From Ruegeria lacuscaerulensis (GTDB taxonomy: Bacteria > Pseudomonadota > Alphaproteobacteria > Rhodobacterales > Rhodobacteraceae), in assembly GCF_013031245.1 (NCBI RefSeq), contig NZ_WPZL01000014.1, forward strand, positions 1-64,000: DNA of 64,000 nt, given 5' to 3'. Of this stretch, positions 26,740 through 35,953 are shown in pieces. The position numbers were made by a program, and so were the translations under genes. Each line of letters starts with the position of its first letter. The first letter of the stretch is position 1. The notes under the pieces were generated by a model, which saw nothing but the letters and a program-made list of their open reading frames with translations, did not search any database and was not told the DNA's origin.

Positions 26740-28533
26740 ATGAAACGAAGTCTGATTTCGGGATTGTTTGTCACGGCAGTGGCCTTTGCCGGGTCTGGGT
26801 TCGCGCAGGAGACCGCCGATGCGGTCGCCCCGGAAGGGGCGTCCGAAGGGCAGGTTCAGGGGCTGACCGAGGAAGTCATCGCGTCACTTGAGGCGAAACT
26901 TGCCGGTGTTCCGGTGGAGTCCCAAAACTGGATGGTTGCGGCAGCGAATCCTCTGGCCGTTGAGGCCGGGGCCAAGGTATTGCGAGCTGGCGGTTCTGCG
27001 GCCGATGCAATGGTCGCGGTGCAGGTTGTTCTCGGGCTGGTCGAACCACAATCCTCGGGCCTTGGCGGTGGGGCGTTTCTGGTCTGGTACGATGCAGCGA
27101 CGGGCAAACTGACAACGCTGGACGGGCGTGAAACCGCCCCGCTAGAGGCGAACCACAGGCTTTTCCACGATGAGAATGGTGAGCCGCTGAAGTTCTTTGA
27201 TGCCGTGGTAGGCGGGTTGTCTGTCGGCACGCCCGGCACGCCTGCGTTGTTGGAGCAGGCGCATCGTCGCTGGGGCCGCAGCCCGTGGCCCAGCTTGTTT
27301 CAGGATGGCATCAAGCTGGCGGATGAGGGGTTTATTGTTTCTCCGCGTCTGGCCAGCCTTGTCGAAGCAGATGCCGAGCGCCTGTCACGCTTTCCCGTGA
27401 CCGCAGAGTATTTCCTGCCCGGGGGAGAACCTTTGCAGCAAGGGCAACGCCTGACGAACCCGGCCTATGCCGAAACGCTGCGGGTTCTGGCGAATGAGGG
27501 CTCTGCCGGGTTTTACGGAGGAGAAATAGCGGCGGGTATCGTCAGTACGGTTCGCAATGCTCCGGGAAATCCGGGGATTTTGTCCGGTATCGATCTTGCG
27601 TTGTATCAGGTGATCGAGCGCGAACCGGTCTGTGCCGCTTATCGCAGCTATGAAGTCTGCGGCATGGGGCCACCTTCGTCCGGGGCGCTGACTGTCGGGC
27701 AGATTCTGGGTATGTTGGATGGGTATGATCTGGCGGCAATGGAACACGAAGACCCGCATGTCTGGCGTCTGATCGGCGACGCGTCGCGTTTGGCTTTTGC
27801 CGACCGAGGGCGCTATATGGCGGACCATGATTTTGTCCCCATGCCCACCCAGGGTTTGGTGGACCCGGATTATTTGTCGAAGCGCGGTGAACTGCTGGGT
27901 GGCGAGGGCGCGTTGACCGAGATTGCGCCGGGCAATCCGGAATTCGATCACGCGTCGAACTGGGCGGATGATGTCTCGCTTGAGCTGCCCTCGACCTCGC
28001 ATATTTCTATCGTGGACCAGTATGGCAACGTCCTGTCGATGACTACGACGATTGAAAACGGGTTCGGGTCGCGGCTGATGACGAACGGGTTCCTGCTCAA
28101 CAATGAACTGACGGATTTCTCGTTCAAAACCCACAGCGACGGTGTGCCGATTGCCAACCGGCTGGAGCCCGGCAAGCGTCCGCGCTCGTCGATGAGTCCA
28201 ACGATTGTGATGGAGGATGGCGCGCCTGTGCTGGCGATCGGATCGCCCGGGGGCAGCCGCATCATTGGCTATGTGGCCAAGTCGATCATCGCCTGGGCGG
28301 ACTGGGATATGGATGTGCAGCAGGCACTGTCCCTGCCTCATATGGTCAATCGCTTTGGGACTTATGATGTTGAACTGGGCACGGCGGCCGAGGGTTTGTC
28401 GGATGCGTTGATTGAACAGGGGTTCGAGGTTAATCCGCGCGATCTGACGTCGGGGCTGCATGCGATTGAAATCGGTGACGTACTGGTCGGTGGTGCCGAT
28501 CCCCGGCGCGAAGGCATCGCGCTGGGAGAATAA
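26740..28533 (+). CDS. ggt: Gamma-glutamyltransferase (periplasmic)
   Basis: This is a 597-aa gamma-glutamyltranspeptidase. It hydrolyses or transfers the gamma-glutamyl group of glutathione and related compounds after self-cleavage into two subunits. The ATG at 26740 follows AGGAGG (26729-26734) and gives a signal peptide (MKRSLISGLF..GSGFA). The nucleophile is the Thr in STSHISIVD, about residue 419, which starts the small subunit. Downstream come the family motifs LLNNELTDFS and GSPGGSRIIG. Length is normal. It lies 62 bases after the hydroxyacid dehydrogenase and 11 bases before the FAD oxidase, so all three are probably co-transcribed. A periplasmic enzyme operating with two oxidoreductases suggests breakdown of a gamma-glutamylated nutrient, which is inference. 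Confidence 0.93.
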   Translation: MKRSLISGLFVTAVAFAGSGFAQETADAVAPEGASEGQVQGLTEEVIASLEAKLAGVPVESQNWMVAAANPLAVEAGAKVLRAGGSAADAMVAVQVVLGLVEPQSSGLGGGAFLVWYDAATGKLTTLDGRETAPLEANHRLFHDENGEPLKFFDAVVGGLSVGTPGTPALLEQAHRRWGRSPWPSLFQDGIKLADEGFIVSPRLASLVEADAERLSRFPVTAEYFLPGGEPLQQGQRLTNPAYAETLRVLANEGSAGFYGGEIAAGIVSTVRNAPGNPGILSGIDLALYQVIEREPVCAAYRSYEVCGMGPPSSGALTVGQILGMLDGYDLAAMEHEDPHVWRLIGDASRLAFADRGRYMADHDFVPMPTQGLVDPDYLSKRGELLGGEGALTEIAPGNPEFDHASNWADDVSLELPSTSHISIVDQYGNVLSMTTTIENGFGSRLMTNGFLLNNELTDFSFKTHSDGVPIANRLEPGKRPRSSMSPTIVMEDGAPVLAIGSPGGSRIIGYVAKSIIAWADWDMDVQQALSLPHMVNRFGTYDVELGTAAEGLSDALIEQGFEVNPRDLTSGLHAIEIGDVLVGGADPRREGIALGE

Positions 28534-28544
28534 GGAGAAACCAC

Positions 28545-29957
28545 ATGGTGCAGGTGGCCGAGCTACCGCGAAACGAAGCCGGGATTGAAATGGCTGTCGG
28601 CATCCTGAAGCAGAAATTTGAGGACCGTCTGCAAACCGGGCAGGCGATCCGCGAACAGCACGGGCACACGACCACCTGGATCGAAAACCAATCCCCGGAT
28701 GCGGTAGTCTTTCCCCATTCGACCGAGGAAGTGTCCGAAATCGTTAAGACCTGTTCCCAGCACAGGGTGCCAGTCATTCCTTTTGGTACCGGTACCTCGC
28801 TGGAGGGTCATGTGAATGCCCCGGCTGGCGGCATCTCGGTGGACCTGACCCAGATGAACAAGGTGCTGGCCGTCCACGCCAGTGATCTGGACTGTGTTGT
28901 GCAGCCCGGCGTGACGCGCGAAGACCTGAACACGCATCTGCGCGATCAGGGGTTGTTTTTCCCTATCGACCCCGGTGCGAATGCTTCGCTGGGCGGAATG
29001 GCCGCGACGCGGGCATCGGGCACAAATGCGGTGCGTTATGGCACGATGAAGGACAATATCCTCAGTCTCGAAGCTGTGATGCCGGACGGTCAGATCATCC
29101 GTACCGGCCACCGGGCCAGGAAGACCTCAGCCGGGTATGACCTAACCCGCCTGTTGATTGGGGCCGAAGGGACGCTGGGCATCATCACCGAACTCACCCT
29201 GCGCCTGCAGGGCATCCCAGAGGCGATCACATCTGCACGGTGTTCCTTTCCAACGGTCGATGCCGCCTGTCAGGCGGTGATGATGACCATCCAGTACGGC
29301 GTACCTGTCGCCCGGATCGAATTGCTGGATGAGGTGTCGGTTAAGGCTGCCAACGCCTATTCCGGATTGAGCCTGCCCGAAACGCCTCTGTTGCTGTTGG
29401 AATTTCACGGATCGGAAACCGGCGCGATTGAGCAGGCGGAAACCTTCGGCCAAATCGCCGAGGAATTCGGAGGCGCGGATTTCGCGGCGACCTCGACCAC
29501 GGAGGAACGCAATAAACTCTGGCAGGCCCGGCACGATATGTACTGGGCCAGCCTGCAACTGCGCCCCGGCGCGCGCGGGATTTCCACCGACGCCTGCGTT
29601 CCGATCTCGCGTCTGGCCGAATGCGTCAGGGCGACCCGGGAAAGAGCTGAGGAACTGGGGCTGCTGGCACCCATTGTCGGGCATGTCGGGGACGGCAATT
29701 TCCACACCCTGTTGCTGATCGACATGGAAAACGAAGACGAAGTGTCCAAGGCCAACGGGTTTGTCGGATGGCTGAACGACCTGGCAATTGCAATGGAAGG
29801 GACTTGTACAGGTGAGCATGGAATCGGGCAGGGTAAACGACCCTATCTAGTAAAAGAGCTTGGCCCGGCGGTCACCTATATGGACGCAATTAAAAAGGCG
29901 CTGGATCCCAATAACATAATGAATCCGGGGAAAATTCTTCCAAAGACCGATCGCTGA
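28545..29957 (+). CDS. FAD-linked oxidase, D-lactate/glycolate dehydrogenase-like
   Basis: This 470-aa flavoprotein has an N-terminal FAD-binding type 4 domain (about residues 45-190, with PFGTGTSLEGH, GVTREDLN and the FAD-contacting DPGANASLGGMAATRASGTN) and a C-terminal FAD-oxidase domain. The latter carries the GHVGDGNFH metal/substrate motif and GEHGIGQGK, and ends at NNIMNPGKILP. These features place it with cytochrome-linked D-lactate dehydrogenase and GlcD-type glycolate oxidase subunits. AAGGAG lies 7 bases before the ATG. GlcE and GlcF partners are absent, favouring a stand-alone D-2-hydroxyacid dehydrogenase. Gene order suggests it works on the same hydroxyacid pool as the enzyme at 25691. 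Confidence 0.9.
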   Translation: MVQVAELPRNEAGIEMAVGILKQKFEDRLQTGQAIREQHGHTTTWIENQSPDAVVFPHSTEEVSEIVKTCSQHRVPVIPFGTGTSLEGHVNAPAGGISVDLTQMNKVLAVHASDLDCVVQPGVTREDLNTHLRDQGLFFPIDPGANASLGGMAATRASGTNAVRYGTMKDNILSLEAVMPDGQIIRTGHRARKTSAGYDLTRLLIGAEGTLGIITELTLRLQGIPEAITSARCSFPTVDAACQAVMMTIQYGVPVARIELLDEVSVKAANAYSGLSLPETPLLLLEFHGSETGAIEQAETFGQIAEEFGGADFAATSTTEERNKLWQARHDMYWASLQLRPGARGISTDACVPISRLAECVRATRERAEELGLLAPIVGHVGDGNFHTLLLIDMENEDEVSKANGFVGWLNDLAIAMEGTCTGEHGIGQGKRPYLVKELGPAVTYMDAIKKALDPNNIMNPGKILPKTDR

Positions 29958-30053
29958 AGTAACGTCGGAGTTTCTGCATTTCAGTCACAAGTCCGCCCCA
30001 ATTCTTTGCTATCCAACCGAAAAAATGGGCAGCGATAGAATTTGGGATTTCAG

Positions 30054-31307
30054 ATGGACGCTATAAGGTTCATTGGCTTTGCTTTGATTGTGGCTTTGGT
30101 TGTGGCGGGCCTGGACTACTACCAGCAGGACAAAAAGGCCGAGGGGTCGCTTTCACTCAACGGATATGTTGAAACCATTAACGACCGCTTTGCCCTGTAT
30201 GAAAAAGAACGCGACGCGCAACAGGCTGAGCGAGAGCGTCAGAAACTCTGGAAAGCGGGTGCGAAACAATACCTGCCTGAACCACCCCCCGGGTGGAAAC
30301 GTCACGCCCTGACCGACACCGACAACGAAGCCGTTTCCGCGGTTCTTGCCAAATTCCAGCCTGCTCCGCTGATTAGTTCCATCGCCGATCCGATGGAATT
30401 GGCCAATCTCAATCGGTCCGGGAAAGAGGGTGTGATCCGCAAACTGGATGAGACCGGAATGGTATATTCCAAAGATCAAGAGATCGTTTGGCTCGATATC
30501 TCGCTGAAACCTAAGTCGGTCCGCAATACCATGGCAGGATTGGCTCTGGGCGCCCAGGAAGCGTTCATGAACGGGACGATGATTCAAAAGGGCTATGCCA
30601 TAGTCGACGGGGTTGCATTCCTGGAAACGACCGGAAACCTGCTCGATGGCAATGATAAGCCCGAATATCGCGCGTTCACCGGTCGCATTGGTTTTGATCA
30701 GGAAGTGGTCATTCGCCTTAACGCAAATGCCAGCGACGCGACAATTCGGGAGTTTTTGGGGCTGGTCGATTACGAAGGGTTGAACGCGCTGTTGCCTCTG
30801 CCTGCCCTGATCGTCGGTCAGGGTATAGATGTACCTTTGGAACAACAGCCCAAAATTGCCGACGAGATGCATGATCTTTATGAAACGATGAAAGTCGCGC
30901 AGCAAAAGGTGACCCAGGAAAAACTCAAGAATCTGGATGTCGCGTCGGTTATGGTCAACACTTTGACAAGCTCGGGCTTCAACACCGAGGGCGTGGTGGA
31001 CATCACCAATGGCGAAGTTTTTGAAAATCAGGAATTGTCGCAACTGACGTATATTCGTACGCAGGATCTGCTGCTCAAATCTGCGATGAGTGAGACCGGA
31101 CCTGAAGACGACGGCGCAGGCGATACCGGAGGGTTTTTCAGAAACCTGATGAACAAAGCGTTTAAGGCTAAGGCCGACGCAGACGTGGCAGGCCCAAAGA
31201 GCGCCACCTCTACCGCGACCGCTGTCACGGTCCGCAAGGGCGGCGTAGGGGGGGCATCCTGTGCCGCGCTGGGCAGTAGTAAGCGGTGTTTGGTGGGCAA
31301 CAACTGA
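30054..31307 (+). CDS. Membrane-anchored protein of unknown function
   Basis: I do not recognise this 417-aa protein. The ATG at 30054 starts a single N-terminal membrane segment (IGFALIVALVVAGL), followed by a charged coiled-coil-like stretch rich in Glu/Arg/Gln (about residues 30-75). The body is mixed alpha/beta. The C-terminal 60 residues are low-complexity (DADVAGPKSATSTATAVTV) and end in a Gly/Cys tail (GGVGGASCAALG..KRC). The start has no strong ribosome-binding site. A clear terminator follows, so it is a stand-alone transcription unit. Most of the protein is likely periplasmic. Confidence 0.75.
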   Translation: MDAIRFIGFALIVALVVAGLDYYQQDKKAEGSLSLNGYVETINDRFALYEKERDAQQAERERQKLWKAGAKQYLPEPPPGWKRHALTDTDNEAVSAVLAKFQPAPLISSIADPMELANLNRSGKEGVIRKLDETGMVYSKDQEIVWLDISLKPKSVRNTMAGLALGAQEAFMNGTMIQKGYAIVDGVAFLETTGNLLDGNDKPEYRAFTGRIGFDQEVVIRLNANASDATIREFLGLVDYEGLNALLPLPALIVGQGIDVPLEQQPKIADEMHDLYETMKVAQQKVTQEKLKNLDVASVMVNTLTSSGFNTEGVVDITNGEVFENQELSQLTYIRTQDLLLKSAMSETGPEDDGAGDTGGFFRNLMNKAFKAKADADVAGPKSATSTATAVTVRKGGVGGASCAALGSSKRCLVGNN

Positions 31308-31324
31308 CCCGCAGACCGGTAAAA

Positions 31325-31359
31325 ACGACGGCCCGCACCATGTGCGGGTCGTTTTTTTT
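31325..31359 (+). terminator. Intrinsic terminator after the 30.0-31.3 kb gene
   Basis: CCCGCAC (31332-31338) pairs with GTGCGGG (31342-31348) over a 3-base loop. Outer ACGA/TCGT pairing extends the stem, and eight T residues follow (31352-31359). This is a textbook rho-independent terminator on the plus strand. Confidence 0.9.
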
Positions 31360-31443
31360 ATATCACTGGTCGGATGAATGTCGCGCCGGGGGCTTCAAAT
31401 GCGCCATATGGTGGCAGCTTAATTCAAGGGGAGACGCCCGGTT

Positions 31444-33951
31444 ATGAAAACCCAAGTCAAAGCACTGGTCGTTGGCGGTGGCGCCATCGGGACCTCGATT
31501 GCCTATCACCTGGCCAAAGCGGGCTGGGACGATGTGATGCTGATCGAACGGGACGAGCTGACATCGGGCTCGACCTGGCACGCGGCTGGTCTGCTGCCGC
31601 TGTTCAACATGTCCTATGCGACGACCCACATCCACAAATACTCGGTCGACTTTTACAAGCAGCTTGAGGAAGAGACCGGTCTGAACGCCGGTTTCGCCGT
31701 CGTCGGCAACCTGCGTATGGCACAGACGCAGGAACGCATGGACGAATACATGCTCTATGCGTCCACAGCTGAGACCTGCGATGTCGCTTACGAATGGCTG
31801 ACCCCGGAGCAGATCAAGGAACGCTGGCCGCTGATTGAAACTTCCGATCTGAAGGGTGCGATCTACCACACCGAAGACGGCTACATTAACCCTGCCGACG
31901 TGACGCAGGCCATGGCCAAGGGCGCCCGTCAGCGCGGTGTGGACATCGTGCGTAAAATGCAGGCCGACGCCTTCCACTGGAACGGCACCCACTGGGAAGT
32001 CACCTGCACCAAAATGGTCGAGCAGGGCGGCAACCTCGTCCCCTCGGACGAACAGGTAGTGATCACCGCCGAGCATGTGGTGACCGCGTCGGGCAACCAC
32101 GCGCAGCGCACCGCAAAGATGCTGGGCATCAAGATGCCGGCGATCCCGGTCGAGCACACCTTTATCGTCATGGATAAAGACCCTGCGCTGGTCGAATGGC
32201 GCGAAGCGGGCAACGCCGAACATCCAGTGGTTCGTGACGCCGACTCGGAGTCCTACGCGCGCGAGGAACGCGGCGGCTGGATTCTGGGAATTTATGAGCA
32301 CGGCGCACCGGCGCGCTTTGAATATGGCGTTCCCGACAGTTTCCGCGCGGACCTGTTCCCACTCGATCTGGACCGGATCGCCGAGCAGTACATGGCAATG
32401 ACCGAGCGTGTACCGTCCTGTGCCGAGTCGGGGCTCAAGGACGATTTCAACGGCCCGATCTGCTATACGCCCGACGGCAACCCGCTGGTCGGTCCGGCAC
32501 CCGGCTTGCGCAACATGTGGCTGGCCGAAGGTTTCTCGTTCGGCATCACCGCCGCAGGCGGTACCGGTTATTATCTGGCGCAGATGATGGTCGATGGCGA
32601 AGCTGAGATCGACATGGCCTCGCTTGACCCCAAGCGCTATTCGTCGAACTGGATGACCACCGAGTTCGCGGCGCGCAAGAACGAGGAATGCTACGAGCAC
32701 GTCTACATCCTGCACCACCCCGACGAAGAGCGTGAAGCCTGCCGTCCATTGCGGACTGTTCCAGCCTATGACCGCCAGAAGGCACGCGGTGCACAGTTCG
32801 GCTGGGTGAACGGTTGGGAACGTCCCAACTACTTTGGCCCGCTGGATGCGTCAGACAACTTCGACAAGGAAAGCCGTTCATTCCGCCGTGGTGGGTGGTG
32901 GCAGTATGCCGTCGAAGAAGCCAAGGCGATCCGCGAAGGCGTTGGCCTGATCGACGCGTCGGCCTTCACCAAGCACGTCGTCAAGGGCCCCGGTGCGACC
33001 CAATTCCTGGACTGGTTCACCTGCAACAAACTGCCCAAGGTCGGTCGTATCAACCTGACCTACGCGCTGACGTCGCATGGAACCACTCGCACCGAATACA
33101 CCATCGTTCGCAACGGCGAGAACAACTACTACATCGTCTCTGCCGGTGCCTGGACCGAGTACGACGCCGACTACCTGCGCAAGGCGGCTGAGGACAAGAT
33201 GGAGGAGTTCGGCTATATCGAGATCCAGGACGTGACCACTCAGTGGGGCGTCTTCGCCATCGCCGGACCCAAGTCGCGTGATGTTCTGAAAGAAATCATC
33301 AAGGACGCCGATCCGGAAACCGCGCTGTCCAACAAGCGCTTCCCGTGGCTGTCGGCCCGTCAGATCGAACTGGGCATGTGCCCGGTCAACGCGATCCGCG
33401 TGGCCTATACCGGTGAGCTGGGTTGGGAACTGCACCACCCGATCGAGATGCAGAACTACCTGTTCGACCTGCTGGAAAAAGCCGGTGAGAAGCACGGTAT
33501 GAAGCTGGTCGGTGCCCGTGCACAAAACTGGCTGCGTCAGGAGAAATCCTATCGCGCCTTCGGTACCGAACTGGGCCGCGATGCGACCCCACTGGAAGCC
33601 GATCTGCCGCGCTTTGTCGACCTGTCCAAGGACTTTTACGGCAAGGCCAAGCTGGAAGAAACCGGCGTGCGGGTGAAATGCTGCACCCTGCTGATCGACG
33701 GGCCGGACGATGCCGATCCGTGGGGCCGCGAGGCGCTGTACACGCCGGAAGGTGAGCGCGTGGGCCGTCTGACGTCGGGCGGGTATTCGGTGGCCTTCGA
33801 GAAATCCATCGGTATGGGCTATGTGAAGCCCGAGCTGGCGGTTGAAGGCACCAAGCTGAAGGTCAAGATCCAGGACAAACTGTGGGATGCAGTGGTGACC
33901 TGCGATAGCCCCTACGACCCGAAAAACGAAACCATCCGCAAGGACGGCTGA
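31444..33951 (+). CDS. FAD-dependent oxidoreductase with GcvT domains (dimethylglycine/sarcosine dehydrogenase family)
   Basis: This 835-aa enzyme fuses an N-terminal DAO-type FAD domain (GGGAIG at residues 12-17; about 1-370), a middle FAO domain, and C-terminal GcvT plus GcvT-C aminomethyltransferase domains (about 430-830, with GELGWELH and LTSGGYS). Family members demethylate N-methyl amines such as dimethylglycine or sarcosine and pass the one-carbon unit to tetrahydrofolate. The exact substrate cannot be read from sequence. The ATG follows AAGGGGAG (31427-31433) at 10 bases. The gene is flanked by terminators on both sides, so it is monocistronic. Paralogues are abundant in marine Rhodobacterales that use methylated amines. 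Confidence 0.88.
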   Translation: MKTQVKALVVGGGAIGTSIAYHLAKAGWDDVMLIERDELTSGSTWHAAGLLPLFNMSYATTHIHKYSVDFYKQLEEETGLNAGFAVVGNLRMAQTQERMDEYMLYASTAETCDVAYEWLTPEQIKERWPLIETSDLKGAIYHTEDGYINPADVTQAMAKGARQRGVDIVRKMQADAFHWNGTHWEVTCTKMVEQGGNLVPSDEQVVITAEHVVTASGNHAQRTAKMLGIKMPAIPVEHTFIVMDKDPALVEWREAGNAEHPVVRDADSESYAREERGGWILGIYEHGAPARFEYGVPDSFRADLFPLDLDRIAEQYMAMTERVPSCAESGLKDDFNGPICYTPDGNPLVGPAPGLRNMWLAEGFSFGITAAGGTGYYLAQMMVDGEAEIDMASLDPKRYSSNWMTTEFAARKNEECYEHVYILHHPDEEREACRPLRTVPAYDRQKARGAQFGWVNGWERPNYFGPLDASDNFDKESRSFRRGGWWQYAVEEAKAIREGVGLIDASAFTKHVVKGPGATQFLDWFTCNKLPKVGRINLTYALTSHGTTRTEYTIVRNGENNYYIVSAGAWTEYDADYLRKAAEDKMEEFGYIEIQDVTTQWGVFAIAGPKSRDVLKEIIKDADPETALSNKRFPWLSARQIELGMCPVNAIRVAYTGELGWELHHPIEMQNYLFDLLEKAGEKHGMKLVGARAQNWLRQEKSYRAFGTELGRDATPLEADLPRFVDLSKDFYGKAKLEETGVRVKCCTLLIDGPDDADPWGREALYTPEGERVGRLTSGGYSVAFEKSIGMGYVKPELAVEGTKLKVKIQDKLWDAVVTCDSPYDPKNETIRKDG

Positions 33952-33960
33952 CCAAACATA

Positions 33961-33986
33961 GGCCTCGGAGAAGTCCGGGGCCTTTT
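33961..33986 (+). terminator. Intrinsic terminator after the FAD/GcvT gene
   Basis: GGCCTCGGA (33961-33969) pairs with TCCGGGGCC (33974-33982) with one G-U pair and a GAAG loop, followed by TTTT. It sits 10 bases after the stop codon. Confidence 0.85.
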
Positions 33987-34091
33987 CATTAGGGACAGTT
34001 GAAAGTGCGTCGCTCACGACCGACGCACCGAAAGGCGTTCCATCTTTGATTTTTCATCGCTCAGCCTAGGTCGTGACTTATCGGCAAATAG

Positions 34092-34628
34092 CTAGTTGTG
34101 CAGTTTTAACCGGTCGAGCAGCTCAGCTGTGGCGTCCACAAACGGGCGGCACGTTAGCGAGACGACCTGAGTGTAAAGCCCGCTGGCGTAAGTTTGCACA
34201 TAAAAACCTGACCATTCAGCGCCACAATAACTTTTGATACTTAACTGATCATTGCCTTTGTAGTTCACCGAATACTTGCCCAGTGAAAATTCGCTGAAGG
34301 TCGAGCGGTATTCAGCCTTGTTGGTGATCTTGGATATCCCTTTAAAACTGCTCGTCGGAAAGGGTTCTTCGATCAGGACATTCGTTCTGTTTGGTTCTCC
34401 CAGAAATATTGTCAGGCCGCTTTCAGGTTCCAGCGTGTAATCAACGATGAACGTTGAGCCGGGCAAATGCCCCATAGGATGCCCAACGTCTGAAACCGTG
34501 CGATCATTGTCAGAGGGGACAAATCGGTTGCTGAGAACTTCGCAGAGAAAACGGCCCCTGATCGGGTCTTCCTGGGCCAATGATTGCGTGGGCAGCAGGG
34601 CAATCAGTATAGCTGGTATGGCTTTCAT
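34092..34628 (-). CDS. Exported protein of unknown function
   Basis: This 178-aa protein has a clear signal peptide (MKAIPAILIALLPTQSLA, cleavage before QEDP). I do not recognise the mature domain. It has three Cys (FLCEV, SYCGAEW, LTCRPF) and alternating strand-like segments, which suggests a small disulphide-stabilised periplasmic beta protein. It stands alone, with its 5' side next to an unrelated gene on the same strand. Confidence 0.75.
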   Translation of the reverse strand: MKAIPAILIALLPTQSLAQEDPIRGRFLCEVLSNRFVPSDNDRTVSDVGHPMGHLPGSTFIVDYTLEPESGLTIFLGEPNRTNVLIEEPFPTSSFKGISKITNKAEYRSTFSEFSLGKYSVNYKGNDQLSIKSYCGAEWSGFYVQTYASGLYTQVVSLTCRPFVDATAELLDRLKLHN

Positions 34629-34836
34629 CGCGGCTACACTCCTTCAGTTACCCTAGCAAAAAAGACCGAAAAAGTCACGATACGTGGCCTGTCCAAGGCT
34701 TGGCTTTTGATTTCAATCGGTTTGCTGACGATGCGCCAAGGATTGTCGTTTAGAGCTTTCGCTGAATGCGGGGCCGGGGATACGGCCTAGCGATCGGTTG
34801 TCCCGTTGGACCACCACCATGAACGGCCAGCGCGCA

Positions 34837-34867
34837 CAAAAAAGGCGGCATCTGATGTCGCCGCCTT
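34837..34867 (-). terminator. Intrinsic terminator after the AhpD-like gene
   Basis: AAGGCGGC and GCCGCCTT (34842-34849 and 34860-34867) form an 8-bp stem with a 10-base loop, followed on the minus strand by a T run (34838-34843). It lies just past the stop of the gene ending at 34892. Confidence 0.85.
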
Positions 34868-34891
34868 GGGAAAGCCGAAAACGCGTGGGTC

Positions 34892-35230
34892 TTATTGAGC
34901 GTTTAGTTCGTCAAAGCACTCCAGCGCTTTTGCGGCGTACATCATCGAAGGCCCGCCGCCCATTTGAATGGCCATGGCCAGTACGTCTGAAACCTCGTCC
35001 CGCGAGGCGGTAGCTTTGACCAAAGCTTCGGTATGTAGCGTGATGCATGGCTCGCACCGAACGGCGATTGACATGCCCAGTGCTATAAACTCCTTGGTTT
35101 TATAGTCGAGCGTTCCGCCTTGCTTAACCGCTGCGCCAAGTGCCCCGAAGGCGCGGGTTGCGTCTGGTAGCGCGCCGTTCAGATTGCGCAGCCCGTTGCG
35201 AGTGTCCTTGATCTTTTCCTGCCAGTTCAT
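34892..35230 (-). CDS. Carboxymuconolactone decarboxylase/AhpD-like protein
   Basis: This 112-aa protein belongs to the CMD/AhpD family. The active-site motif C59-x2-C62-x3-H66 (RCEPCITLH) and the upstream Glu in KEFIAL are those of AhpD-type alkylhydroperoxidases and not of true decarboxylases. The ATG at 35230 is preferred; the frame extends 9 codons further to a TTG at 35257. The C-terminus (MGGGPSMMYAAKALECFDEL) is typical. Likely role: thiol-dependent peroxide reduction or a related redox function. It has its own terminator and no functional partner next to it. Confidence 0.88.
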   Translation of the reverse strand: MNWQEKIKDTRNGLRNLNGALPDATRAFGALGAAVKQGGTLDYKTKEFIALGMSIAVRCEPCITLHTEALVKATASRDEVSDVLAMAIQMGGGPSMMYAAKALECFDELNAQ

Positions 35231-35299
35231 ATCACTGTCCCAATAAATATTCCTCAAACGGAATATGTGGTGGAACTTTGGCCGCGACTTTGATCTCGA

Positions 35300-35953
35300 T
35301 CAGATGTCGGATTTTTCCGCGACAAAGGCCAGATTGTTCGCAGGCATCTCGACAATTTCGACGATGCTCAGGTTGTGGGTCGTCAACAAGCCCGTAACGT
35401 CATCATCGTTTTTGTACCCGATTTCAGCGTCTTGCTGGACCAGCGCGTCATGAAATCGTCGGTCTCCGTCACTTATCAGTTGTCCTGACCGTTTGAACGG
35501 TCCGTAGAGAACAAAGCGTCCGTTAGAACCCAATGCTTGTGCGACCTCTGAGATCAGCGTCCTAGTTTCTGCCCAACTGATCAGATGCACAAGATTGATC
35601 AATACAATCAGGTTCTGATCTGCGAAATCCTTGTGCCATCCCCGCGCTGTTGCATTCAGATCGGCGGCCGCTGCCACCGTTGGCAATTCTGCGGCATAAG
35701 CGTTGATGCTATTGCGCCGTTCGGGATCGATTTCAGTCGGTTGCCAGTTCAGGTCAGGCAGATGCCGGGCAAATGCACAGACATGCTGACCCGTGCCGCT
35801 GGCAATCTCCAACGCCCGACCGGTCGATGGCGCGAATTGAACCAGAAGGTCACATAACGCATCCGAATTGCGGGTCGCCGCAGGGGCAACCAGACGACCA
35901 CTTTGTCCTTCGGTTGCAACGCTGGCATTCGATGGAAGGGTTCTTTTGCTCAT
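35300..35953 (-). CDS. DUF938 SAM-dependent methyltransferase-like protein
   Basis: This 217-aa protein has the class I methyltransferase fold motif LEIASGTGQHVCAFA near residue 48, followed by PTEIDPERR (acidic SAM-binding strand) and LINLVHLISW. These are the signatures of the DUF938 family (METTL26-like), whose substrate is unknown. Its start overlaps the stop of the upstream FAD oxidoreductase by 4 bases (ATGA), so the two are co-translated. Confidence 0.88.
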   Translation of the reverse strand: MSKRTLPSNASVATEGQSGRLVAPAATRNSDALCDLLVQFAPSTGRALEIASGTGQHVCAFARHLPDLNWQPTEIDPERRNSINAYAAELPTVAAAADLNATARGWHKDFADQNLIVLINLVHLISWAETRTLISEVAQALGSNGRFVLYGPFKRSGQLISDGDRRFHDALVQQDAEIGYKNDDDVTGLLTTHNLSIVEIVEMPANNLAFVAEKSDI

